DNA of 64,000 nt, from assembly GCA_031410915.1 (NCBI GenBank), contig JANNZY010000158.1, positions 90,757-154,756 of the forward strand, given 5' to 3'. The notes under the pieces are model-generated. The model did no database searches. It saw only the letters and a program-made list of their open reading frames with translations, and was not told the origin of the DNA. Shown here one piece after another: positions 34,014 to 41,971 of the stretch. Source of the stretch: WLMZ01 sp031410915 (GTDB lineage Bacteria; Actinomycetota; Acidimicrobiia; Acidimicrobiales; Ilumatobacteraceae). How positions within the stretch are numbered: the stretch's first letter is position 1; the number at the start of each line of letters is the position of its first letter. A program made the position numbers and the translations under genes.

Positions 34014-35372
34014 ATGGACGACAACGCTGCACGCGGCGCGAGGCGGTCACCGGGCATCAGCTACCAGGCACTGCTGGACACTGACACCCACCCGGTTCCC
34101 GACGTTTTGCGTCTGCAGTCTCCCCAGTACCTCGGCAGCGCGGATGTCGCCGCGTCGCGCTACACGTCGAAGGAGTGGCACGACCGCGAGGTCGAAGGCC
34201 TCTGGAAGCGGGTGTGGCAGTTGGCCTGTCGCGAGGAGCAACTCCCGCACGTCGGCAGCCACATCATCTACGAGATCGCGCACCTGTCGTACATCGTCGT
34301 TCGCGCCGACGAGAACACGATCAAGGCCTACCCCAACGCGTGCCTGCATCGCGGCCGGCAGTTGAAGGACCACGGCGGGCGTTGCTCGGAGTTTCGCTGC
34401 CCGTTCCACGGGTTCACCTGGGCGCTCGACGGCGCGCTCGCATCGATCCCGTCGCGGTGGGACTTCGACCACATCGACGACGGCGACTTCTCGCTGCCCG
34501 AGATCAAGGTCGGCACGTGGGCCGGGTTCGTGTTCGTCAACCCGGACGTCGACGCTGGTCCGCTGGACGAGTTCCTGGGCGAGCTGCCCGCGCAGATGGC
34601 GCGATGGGATCTCGGCAACCGCTACATCCAGGGGCACGTGCAGAAGACGATCCGCGCCAACTGGAAGATCGCCCAGGAAGCATTCTGTGAGTCCTATCAC
34701 GCACCGACCACCCACCCGCAGACCGCGCCGTACCTGGGCGACGAGAACAGTCAGGTCGACATCTGGCCGACGTTCTCCCGCGTGATCACACCAGGCGGAA
34801 CGCCCAGCCCGCTGCTCACGTGGGAGCCGACCGAGGAAGAGATCCTGCGCTACATGCTGGACATCCGCGACGACGAGGAGAACTACATCACCATCGCCGA
34901 CGGCAAGACCGCTCGCGAGGTGTCGGCTTCCGCCGCCCGCGAACGTTGGCGGCCAGTGGTCGGCGACGCAGTCGACGACTGGTGTGATTCCGAGTTCCTC
35001 GACAACATCGACTACACCCTGTTCCCGAACATGCATCCGTGGGGCGCGTACAACCGCATCGTGTACCGGTTCCGCCCGAACGGCGACAACCAGCGCGAGT
35101 CGCTGATGGACGTGTACCTGCTCGCACCGTTCAGCGGTGAGCGCCCGCCGGCGGCTCCCACCACGTACCTCGGAGCCGACGACGAATGGATCGAGGCTCC
35201 CGAGCTGGGCCTGTTGGCGAAGGTCTTCTCGCAGGACAGCTTCAACATGCCGATGGTGCAACGGGGCCTGGAAACCACGTCCAAGCCGGGGGTCACGTTG
35301 GCGAACTACCAGGAGTCCAAGGTGCGCTGGCTGCACCACGTGCTCGGCCAATGGGTCGAAGGGGAGGTCTGA
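34014..35372 (+). CDS. Rieske non-heme iron oxygenase, alpha subunit
   Basis: 452 residues from ATG 34014 with AAGAAGG upstream. Rieske [2Fe-2S] ligands: C110-x-H112 (CLHRG) and C129-x2-H132 (CPFHGF). The mononuclear iron site is in the ring-hydroxylase C-terminal domain, with SYHAPTTHPQTAPYLGD giving two His. It would insert oxygen into a ring or cleave an O-/N-methyl or similar bond. The electron-supplying ferredoxin/reductase genes are not adjacent. A 68-residue protein follows with a 1-nt gap. Confidence 0.93.
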   Translation: MDDNAARGARRSPGISYQALLDTDTHPVPDVLRLQSPQYLGSADVAASRYTSKEWHDREVEGLWKRVWQLACREEQLPHVGSHIIYEIAHLSYIVVRADENTIKAYPNACLHRGRQLKDHGGRCSEFRCPFHGFTWALDGALASIPSRWDFDHIDDGDFSLPEIKVGTWAGFVFVNPDVDAGPLDEFLGELPAQMARWDLGNRYIQGHVQKTIRANWKIAQEAFCESYHAPTTHPQTAPYLGDENSQVDIWPTFSRVITPGGTPSPLLTWEPTEEEILRYMLDIRDDEENYITIADGKTAREVSASAARERWRPVVGDAVDDWCDSEFLDNIDYTLFPNMHPWGAYNRIVYRFRPNGDNQRESLMDVYLLAPFSGERPPAAPTTYLGADDEWIEAPELGLLAKVFSQDSFNMPMVQRGLETTSKPGVTLANYQESKVRWLHHVLGQWVEGEV

Positions 35373-35373
35373 G

Positions 35374-35580
35374 ATGCTCGGGTTGCGTCATCCGTTCAGC
35401 CACGCGTTGTACGAACAGGACGGCAACGGCCATGTCCGTGTCGCCACCAAGGACGGCCGCGTCGGGCTGTTCACCTCCGAGGGCACGTGGATCGAGGGCG
35501 AGATCTTCGAGGCCGACCCGCAGCTGTGCGGCTGGATCTCCGGGCCGAAGGTGGCCCACCACCGCATCCAGCGGATGTGA
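35374..35580 (+). CDS. small hypothetical protein following the Rieske oxygenase
   Basis: 68 residues from ATG 35374, 1 nt after the oxygenase stop, with GGGGAGG upstream. It looks like a compact beta-rich protein: LRHPFSHALYEQDGNGHVRVATKDGRVGLFTSEGTWIEGEIFEADPQLCGWISGP. No cluster-binding Cys motif or HTH is present, so it is neither a ferredoxin nor a regulator by sequence. Tight coupling suggests it works with the oxygenase. I do not recognise the family. Confidence 0.6.
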   Translation: MLGLRHPFSHALYEQDGNGHVRVATKDGRVGLFTSEGTWIEGEIFEADPQLCGWISGPKVAHHRIQRM

Positions 35581-35595
35581 CCGCCGCGGCCGCGA

Positions 35596-36117
35596 TCAGA
35601 CCTTGGTCCGGCTCGGGCCGGCCGGTGAACCCTTGAACATCGTGTCGGCGTCGAAACCGATGCGCTTCGTCGGCACGATCTCGATCACGACCCGACCCGG
35701 CGACTCGAGGTGGTGCACGAACGCATCCTGACGTTCGACGCTTTCCGGTCGGACTCGCGCCGCGAGGGCGCGGTAGAACCAGGCCTTCACGTCGTCGGAG
35801 TCGTGCACGATCGCGTTGCCCTTGTACGTCACCGTCTGGCTGACGCCGATGTCGGTGCCACGGCTGGACACTGCGATCGCGACGCGTGGTCGGGCCTCCA
35901 CGGCTGCGACGCGCTTGCGGCGGCGAGTGCACGTGACCCAGAAGTGACCGTCGTGCAGGACGTAGTTCATGATCACGCCGACAGGGTCACCGTCCGAGGT
36001 GGACCACATGAACGTGCACTCGGTCTGGGCTGCGTGCAAGGCGTGCTCGCGGGCGTCGTCCAACGCGAACGTCGACACGTCCTCGTACGACGACACGTAC
36101 GGCGTCTCCTCGGTCAT
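35596..36117 (-). CDS. pyridoxamine-5'-phosphate-oxidase-fold flavin/F420-binding protein
   Basis: 173 residues from ATG 36117, overlapping the SDR stop (ATGA). ECTFMWSTSDGDPVGVIMNYVLHDGHFWVTCTRRRKRVAAVEARPRVAIAVSSRG is the split-barrel core, with the FMN/F420-phosphate strand. It could reduce or bind a quinone or F420; family members are diverse. It is the last gene of a three-gene minus-strand operon with the SDR and the PEP-utilising protein. Confidence 0.78.
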   Translation of the reverse strand: MTEETPYVSSYEDVSTFALDDAREHALHAAQTECTFMWSTSDGDPVGVIMNYVLHDGHFWVTCTRRRKRVAAVEARPRVAIAVSSRGTDIGVSQTVTYKGNAIVHDSDDVKAWFYRALAARVRPESVERQDAFVHHLESPGRVVIEIVPTKRIGFDADTMFKGSPAGPSRTKV

Positions 36118-36905
36118 GACTCGTTCTCCTTCGGTCGGTACTGGTAGCTGCGCGTCGTGCGCCCGCCGGCGACGAGGTGGTGCTCGCCGGTGATCCACGA
36201 CGCGGCCGGCGAGCACAGGAACAGCGTCATCGCGGCGATGTCCTCGGGCGTCCCCATCCGTCCGAGCGGGATCGTACGGGTCAGCTCGTCGAGCTGGTCG
36301 GCCACGCCGAGCACATCGCGGAACGCTTCCGTCGCGACGGGTCCCGGCGACACGGCGTTGACGCGGATGCCACGCTCGGCGAGCTCCAGCGCGAGCGTCT
36401 GGGTCAGGTTGATCAGCCCGGCCTTGGCGGCGGCGTAGGGCCCGGTGAACGGCGAGCCGCGCGTGCCCGCCCCGGAGGTGATGTTGACGATCGCGCCGCC
36501 GCCGGTCATGCGCTTGGCCGCTGCCTTGCAGCCCTGGAACGCCGACGTCAGGTTCAGTTCGACCTGCGACCGGAACACCTCGTCGGTGGTGTCGACGAGC
36601 TGGCGGACGTCTTTGTCGTCGGACCCGCCGACGTTGTTGACCCACACGTCCAGGTGGCCGAGCTCGTCGATCGTCGTCGCTGCGATCTGCTCGGACAGAT
36701 CACGCACGTCACCGTCGACGATGACGGCACGCCGGCCGCGCTCGCTGATGCCCGCAGCCGTCTGCTCGAGGTCGGCCAGGCGGCGGGCGTTGACGACGAC
36801 ATCGCAACCGGCGTCGGCCAGCGCCCATGCGATCGCACGGCCGATGCCCTGACCCGAGCCCGTCACGACCGCGACCTGGCCGTCCATGCGGAGTCGATCG
36901 AGCAT
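36114..36905 (-). CDS. SDR-family oxidoreductase
   Basis: 263 residues from ATG 36905 (a GTG two codons earlier is an alternative). Motifs: TGSGQGIG, NNVGG, NITSGAG and YAAAK, with C-terminal SWITGEHHLVAGGRTTRSYQYRPKENES. It is closely similar to the SDR at 24161 in motif layout (DIAAMTLFLCSPAASWITG vs SAVLYLVSPASSWVTG). NAD(P)-dependent alcohol or ketone chemistry is expected. Confidence 0.9.
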   Translation of the reverse strand: MLDRLRMDGQVAVVTGSGQGIGRAIAWALADAGCDVVVNARRLADLEQTAAGISERGRRAVIVDGDVRDLSEQIAATTIDELGHLDVWVNNVGGSDDKDVRQLVDTTDEVFRSQVELNLTSAFQGCKAAAKRMTGGGAIVNITSGAGTRGSPFTGPYAAAKAGLINLTQTLALELAERGIRVNAVSPGPVATEAFRDVLGVADQLDELTRTIPLGRMGTPEDIAAMTLFLCSPAASWITGEHHLVAGGRTTRSYQYRPKENES

Positions 36906-36924
36906 GCTCACCGCGGCACCACGA

Positions 36925-38715
36925 TCACTCCGCCAGCGCGTCGATGGTGACCGTGCCGAGGCCACCGTCCATCGTGATCGTGGCCCCGTCAGGAATGCGG
37001 CGCGTCGCGTCGGCAATCGACGGCACGCACGGGATGCCGAGCTCGCGGCTGACGATCACGGCGTGGGTGCCGATCGCGCCGATGTTGGTGATCACCCCGC
37101 CGGCCGCAAGGAACAACGGCGTCCACGACGGGTCGGTGGACGGCGCGATCATGATGTCGCCGGGCTCGAGCCGATCCGACTCGGACAGATCGTGCATGAC
37201 CCGCGCCGTGCCGGTGTACCTGCCCGGCGACCCGGCCACACCCTGCAGCACGTCGCCGACCTTCACCGTGGTGACTGCGTTGCTGTTTCGACGCGCCCAC
37301 TGCGACAGCGGCGGCACCGAGCCGACCACGCAGTACGGCGGCTCCAGTTGGAACAGCGCGTGATAGTCGGTCTCGCGCTCGGCGAGCCGGTCGCGAAACG
37401 ACGCCGGGTCGGCGAGCCAGGCGTCGATCTCGTCCGCCACGAGCATGAACAACTGCCGCTCATGGGCCACGTTGCCCGCGGCCACGGCACGCCGGCCGAG
37501 TTCCAGGAAGCACTCGCGAACCTCGCCGATCGCGCGAACGTTGTTGGCCTTGCACCGCTCGCGGGCGACCATGAAGACGGCGAGCGAATTGACCGCAGCC
37601 TGGAACGAGCCGAGCGCTTCGGCGTTGTCGGCGAAGACTTCGGTGAAGTGGTCGATCAACCGCTGACGCTCGGCGGCGCCGGCGGCGATGGTGCGATCCG
37701 GGTCGGCATCGTCGGTCGCGCCACGGGCATGGTTGATCGCTTGCAGCAGCAGTGCCGGTCGCGACCCGTAGCTCCATGAATACGGGTCCCACTCGTTCGG
37801 GCCGCGGCTGCCGTGGTCGTACATGAAGGTGTCGACCGCGGCGGTGAAGGCGCGTGCGTCGGCCAATTCGGAGCTGCCGATGCGTTCCAGCAGTCCGTCG
37901 ATGCCGCCGTCGAACGCGGCCGACAACTCGGCGGATCCGATCACCTGGCGGGACATGCGGAAGATCTGGCGAGAGATGTCGGTGGAGTCGATGTCACCGA
38001 TGCCGGTCATCAGTTTCGACGGCGCGCTCGGGTCCAGCTCGCCGAGCAAGGCGGGCAGGATGCCGGCACCGATCGAGCCTCCCAGCGTCACCCACACGAC
38101 CTGCGAGAAGAACGCGCGCATGTGGCGTTGGATCGAGCGGGCGCGCGCCACCAGCTGCGTCTCGGTCAGCGTCGTCAGGTCGGGGCGGCTGTCGCGCAGC
38201 GCCTTCGCCTCGTACTTCTGCAGCTCGGTTTCGGGCACGTTCGGAGTCGTGAGGCACCACGCGATCGTGGCGTTCAACTTCGCGGTGTGGCGCGGCGAGT
38301 CGTGCCAGTCCTCCGGCTCGTATGGCGGGATCTCCTGACTGCCGCTGTCGAAGTAGGTCTGGTCGACGGCCTGCCATCCCGCACCGGAGCGCACGCCGAA
38401 CAGACGAGCCTGGGTCAGCGAGTTGTAGAAGTAGCCGCCGAACAGACCGAACGACTCCGGCGGATCGCCGTACTCGAGGGAGTCGAAGATACCCATCTGC
38501 TCGAACCCATCGACGCAGCCGCGCACCATGCCCGGCTCGCAACAGAACGTCCATCCGAGCGGGCTGACCGGATCGGCGAGGACCTCGCCGGCATTGCCCC
38601 GTGTGTAGTTGGCGAAGCGCGCCGTCGGCACGCGATCACAGATCCAACGATCTCCGAGCATCGAGTTCAATTCCCCCAGGTGATGAGCACACGCCTGTGG
38701 CGCAGCACTGGACAT
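36925..38715 (-). CDS. PEP-utilising-enzyme mobile-domain protein without an N-terminal ATP-grasp
   Basis: 596 residues from ATG 38715 (a TTG at 38727 is an alternative). The C-terminus carries the phosphohistidine swivel motif: GDIMIAPSTDPSWTPLFLAAGGVITNIGAIGTHAVIVSRELGIPCVPS (His551). The large N-terminal part has no ATP-grasp/PEP-synthase P-loop. It is mostly helical, with no family I can name. PEP-synthase relatives of this kind occur in aromatic degradation (phenylphosphate synthase) and antibiotic phosphotransferases. It is divergent from a Rieske oxygenase, with operator site B between. Confidence 0.75.
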   Translation of the reverse strand: MSSAAPQACAHHLGELNSMLGDRWICDRVPTARFANYTRGNAGEVLADPVSPLGWTFCCEPGMVRGCVDGFEQMGIFDSLEYGDPPESFGLFGGYFYNSLTQARLFGVRSGAGWQAVDQTYFDSGSQEIPPYEPEDWHDSPRHTAKLNATIAWCLTTPNVPETELQKYEAKALRDSRPDLTTLTETQLVARARSIQRHMRAFFSQVVWVTLGGSIGAGILPALLGELDPSAPSKLMTGIGDIDSTDISRQIFRMSRQVIGSAELSAAFDGGIDGLLERIGSSELADARAFTAAVDTFMYDHGSRGPNEWDPYSWSYGSRPALLLQAINHARGATDDADPDRTIAAGAAERQRLIDHFTEVFADNAEALGSFQAAVNSLAVFMVARERCKANNVRAIGEVRECFLELGRRAVAAGNVAHERQLFMLVADEIDAWLADPASFRDRLAERETDYHALFQLEPPYCVVGSVPPLSQWARRNSNAVTTVKVGDVLQGVAGSPGRYTGTARVMHDLSESDRLEPGDIMIAPSTDPSWTPLFLAAGGVITNIGAIGTHAVIVSRELGIPCVPSIADATRRIPDGATITMDGGLGTVTIDALAE

Positions 38716-38816
38716 CTTCCCGTCCAACTGGAGACGTCGTCAAGTAATGATCTGCACCGGTCAGCCAGTCACCGCAGGTCCGCTGCGGGTGTCGGGAACG
38801 CGCTGGCGCTTTCCCC

Positions 38817-38837
38817 CTTTCTGCACAGTGACTACAG
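38817..38837. promoter_or_regulatory. operator-like site B of a putative catabolic regulon
   Basis: CTTTCTGCACAGTGACTACAG lies 39-59 nt ahead of the Rieske oxygenase ATG at 38876. Compare site C (15/19) and, in reverse complement, site A (18/23). The arms CTGCAC/CTACAG are an imperfect dyad. Confidence 0.55.
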
Positions 38838-38875
38838 TTGTGGATGATCCATCCATCCACGAGGAGGACCGGGGC

Positions 38876-40033
38876 ATGACGACGTCGCCGTTGACAGAGC
38901 TGGGCAAGCGGATATTGGCCAACGTCGATGCCGAACGAAGCGATTGCGCCGAGGGCATGATGCGCGTGCCGGCCGAGGAGTACCGCGATCCGGCGCTGTT
39001 CGCCCGTGAGATCGACGTGGTGTTTCGTCGCAACCCGATCCTGGTCGCGCTGTCGGCGGACATCCCGAACAACGGCGACTTCACCTCGCTGGACATCGCC
39101 GACCGGCCGATCGTGGTCATCCGCGGCGACGACGGTGTGGTGCGAACGTTCCTCAATGCGTGCCGCCACCGCGGCGCGGCGGTGGTATCCGAGTGCTTCG
39201 GCCACGCTCGCCGAATGACGTGTCCGTACCACAACTGGGTCTACGACTCGCAGGGCGCGCTGGTCGGCATCACCGGCCGCGAGGCGTTTGCGGATCTCGA
39301 CGTCGATGGGTTGATCTCCTACCCGACGGCCGAACGCGCCGGTGCGGTGTTCGCGATCCTCACCGAGGGAGCGACACTGGACATCGACGCGTGGCTCGGC
39401 GACATGGCCGGCTCGCTGGAGATGCTGCAACTGGAGAAGCTGCACCGTCATGACGTGGAGACCAAGCTGCCGAGCGGCAACTGGAAAGCCACCGCCGACG
39501 GATACGTGGATGGCTACCATCTCGGATTCCTGCACCGGAACAGCATCGGCGCGAAGTCGATCACGAATCGCAACACCTACGACCTCTACGGGCCGCACGT
39601 GCGCATCGGCTTCGCCAACAAGCCGATCCTCGAGCACCGCGACATCCCAGTCGAGGAGTGGGACATGTACGCCGCGTTCTCGCTCGTGCACTTCATCTTC
39701 CCGAACATCTCCATCTCCGGCCATCCGACGATGGGGTTGATGGTCAGCCGGATGTTTCCCGGGCCGGCGGTCGGTGAGTGCACCGTCATCCAGTACCAGT
39801 ACTTCCGCCAGCCTCTCGTCGACGAGGCCGCGCAGAACGAGGCCGAGGCCAAGCGGCAGCGCTACGCGGACGTGACCTACGACGAAGACTTCGTGACCGT
39901 GATGGGCATCGGCAAGCGCGTCGACGCGCTGGCATCAGCCGGTGACGTGTTCCGCTTCGGGCGCAACGAGATGGGTAACCAAAACCTGCACCGCTGGGTA
40001 CACCGACTGCTCGACGAAGCCGACCCCGACTGA
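38876..40033 (+). CDS. Rieske non-heme iron oxygenase, alpha subunit (second)
   Basis: 385 residues from ATG 38876 with a strong GAGGAGG. Rieske ligands: C96-x-H98 (CRHRG) and C116-x2-H119 (CPYHNW). The catalytic-iron region is DGYVDGYHLGFLHRNSIG (two His). Sequence and length differ clearly from the oxygenase at 34014, so the two probably act on different steps or substrates. Both are under similar operators. Confidence 0.93.
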   Translation: MTTSPLTELGKRILANVDAERSDCAEGMMRVPAEEYRDPALFAREIDVVFRRNPILVALSADIPNNGDFTSLDIADRPIVVIRGDDGVVRTFLNACRHRGAAVVSECFGHARRMTCPYHNWVYDSQGALVGITGREAFADLDVDGLISYPTAERAGAVFAILTEGATLDIDAWLGDMAGSLEMLQLEKLHRHDVETKLPSGNWKATADGYVDGYHLGFLHRNSIGAKSITNRNTYDLYGPHVRIGFANKPILEHRDIPVEEWDMYAAFSLVHFIFPNISISGHPTMGLMVSRMFPGPAVGECTVIQYQYFRQPLVDEAAQNEAEAKRQRYADVTYDEDFVTVMGIGKRVDALASAGDVFRFGRNEMGNQNLHRWVHRLLDEADPD

Positions 40034-40187
40034 GTGCGGTTCGCGGAGAGCCGTGGCGCGTTCTCTTCCGGGTGCCAGCGCATCGGACGGTTACACGTCA
40101 CAGCACCCAGATGGCCAGGCCTCTGAACGCGGAAGCGGCGCGACGATCGCTCGGGCGTCGTCGATGCTCACCCCATCGGCTCGCCGG

Positions 40188-40970
40188 TCAGTAGGGCATC
40201 GTGCCGCCGTCGACGGGGAACATGCAGCCGGTGATGTTGCGCGCCGCATCGGACGCCAGCATCACCGCAACTGCACCGACCTGCTCGACAGTGTTGCACT
40301 TCTTGATCGCCGACTCCTGCGAGAACAGCGCGATCATCGCGTCGTAGCTGGGCAGGCCCATCATCTCCGCCGACTGCGGGCCGGTGTCGCGCACGATGTC
40401 GGTCTCGATCAGCCCGGGCAGGATGCAGTTGACGGTGATGCCGGTCGTGCCGACTTCTTTCGCTGCCGACTTCACCAACCCGTTCACCGCATGCTTCGTC
40501 GCGTTGTACCCGGGGATGCCCGGCTTGGCGATCTTGCCCTCGACTGACGACGTCACCAAGATGCGGCCGGTGTCGCGCGGCAGCATGTGCTGCAACGCTT
40601 TGCGCATCCCCCAGAACACGTGGTTCAGGTTCCAGTCGATCTCGAGCTGCCACTCCTCGTCGGTCATCATCGACACCGGCGCGGTGTTCAGCACGCCGCC
40701 GCTGTTGAGCAGGATGATGTCCAGCTTGCCGTAGCGCTCGACCGCGAAGTCGACGATGCCCTCGCACGTTGACTGCTTCGCCACATCGCCGGCGTAGAAG
40801 GCGACTCGGTCGCCGCCGCCCATCTCCTCGACGGCCTGCTGACCTTTGACCGGATCGCGACCGTTGACCACCACAGATGCGCCCTCGGCCAGGAACGCCT
40901 CGGCCACACCTCGGCCGATCGAACGTGTGCCGCCTGTGATGGCTGCGATCTTTCCTTCCAACTTCCCCAT
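40188..40970 (-). CDS. SDR-family oxidoreductase (tandem pair, second)
   Basis: 260 residues from ATG 40970. Motifs: TGGTRSIG, LNSGG (variant of NNAG), TSSVEGK and YNATK, ending ITGCMFPVDGGTMPY. It is 13 nt downstream of another SDR that is its clear paralog (GKIAKPGIPGYNATKHAVNGLVKS vs GKVGKPGLAIYVTAKHAVNGLTKS). A gene duplication with probably different stereo- or substrate specificity. Confidence 0.9.
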   Translation of the reverse strand: MGKLEGKIAAITGGTRSIGRGVAEAFLAEGASVVVNGRDPVKGQQAVEEMGGGDRVAFYAGDVAKQSTCEGIVDFAVERYGKLDIILLNSGGVLNTAPVSMMTDEEWQLEIDWNLNHVFWGMRKALQHMLPRDTGRILVTSSVEGKIAKPGIPGYNATKHAVNGLVKSAAKEVGTTGITVNCILPGLIETDIVRDTGPQSAEMMGLPSYDAMIALFSQESAIKKCNTVEQVGAVAVMLASDAARNITGCMFPVDGGTMPY

Positions 40971-40983
40971 GATCGTCCCCTCG

Positions 40984-41775
40984 TCAGTACGGCGCCGAGC
41001 CGCCATCGATCGAGATCAGCGAACCCGTGATCCCGGCACCTGCGTCGGACGCCAGCAGCGAAGCCACCAGCGCGACGTCTTCCACTTCGTTGAGTCGCTT
41101 GATCGCCGATTCCTGCGCGAACCAGTGGAGCAACTCCTCATAGGCCATCCCCATCGACTCGGCGGCCTTCGTGCCGCCTTCTTTCATCATGTCGGTCTCG
41201 ATCGCGCCCGGGCAGAGCGCGTTGACCGTGATGCCGATCGTGCCGACCTCGTGCGCCATCGACTTCGTCAGCCCGTTCACTGCGTGCTTGGCGGTCACAT
41301 AGATGGCGAGCCCGGGCTTGCCGACCTTGCCCTCCAACGACGAGATGTTGATGATGCGTCCCCACTGCTGCGGGATCATGTGCCCGAGCGCCTTGCGGCT
41401 GCACCAGAACGTGCTCCACAGGTTCAGGTTCAGCGCGCCGGCCATGGCCTCGTCGGTCAGCTCGGCGACGGGCGCGTTGTTCTCCGACCCACCGGCGTTG
41501 TTGACGAGGATGTCGATCCGCCCATACGTCGCAACGGTTTCGTCGATCAGCCGATCACAGTCCGCGCGAATCGACGAGTCGCCCTGGACGAAGTGCACAC
41601 GCTCGCCGATCGAGCCATCCGCCCTGATCTCCTCGATCGCTCGCGCGCCCTTCTCTGCGTTGCGTCCGTTGATCACGACGCTGGCACCGTCGCGAAGAAA
41701 CGCCTCGCCGATCGCGCGGCCGATGCCACGTGTGCCGCCACTGATGACGGCCACCCTTCCGCTCAGCTCACCCAT
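40984..41775 (-). CDS. SDR-family oxidoreductase (tandem pair, first)
   Basis: 263 residues from ATG 41775. Motifs: SGGTRGIG, NNAGG, NISSLEGK and YVTAK, ending ITGSLISIDGGSAPY. It is the first gene of the tandem SDR operon. The 196-nt gap to the divergent AfsR-like gene contains CCACAACT and, 16 nt later, CAGAAAC; these blocks also flank operator B, although with different spacing. Confidence 0.9.
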   Translation of the reverse strand: MGELSGRVAVISGGTRGIGRAIGEAFLRDGASVVINGRNAEKGARAIEEIRADGSIGERVHFVQGDSSIRADCDRLIDETVATYGRIDILVNNAGGSENNAPVAELTDEAMAGALNLNLWSTFWCSRKALGHMIPQQWGRIINISSLEGKVGKPGLAIYVTAKHAVNGLTKSMAHEVGTIGITVNALCPGAIETDMMKEGGTKAAESMGMAYEELLHWFAQESAIKRLNEVEDVALVASLLASDAGAGITGSLISIDGGSAPY

Positions 41776-41971
41776 GTCCAGTCCTCATTGGTCCGACAAC
41801 CCCCCGGTGTCCACTGTGCCGCACACCCCGCACGGCGGAGGGCAGTCTGCCACAACTAACAACGCATGACCTACAGAAACTCGCCCGAGGGCTTGGGCGA
41901 TGCGGCACCCCTGAGCATCGGCGCGTGGGCGCTGGCTAACATCGCCGCACGCTGCGAAGTGGGAGACGGCA

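Noticed and set aside
40034..40187. Possible gene or terminator between the Rieske oxygenase and the SDR pair
   Set aside because: Only short shadow frames, a weak CGACG/CGTCG hairpin and no T-run. Nothing supportable.
41776..41971. A full copy of the catabolic operator between the SDR pair and the AfsR-like gene
   Set aside because: CCACAACT and CAGAAA blocks are present but 16 nt apart instead of 12 as at site B, and the core CTGTAG/GTGCAG is missing.
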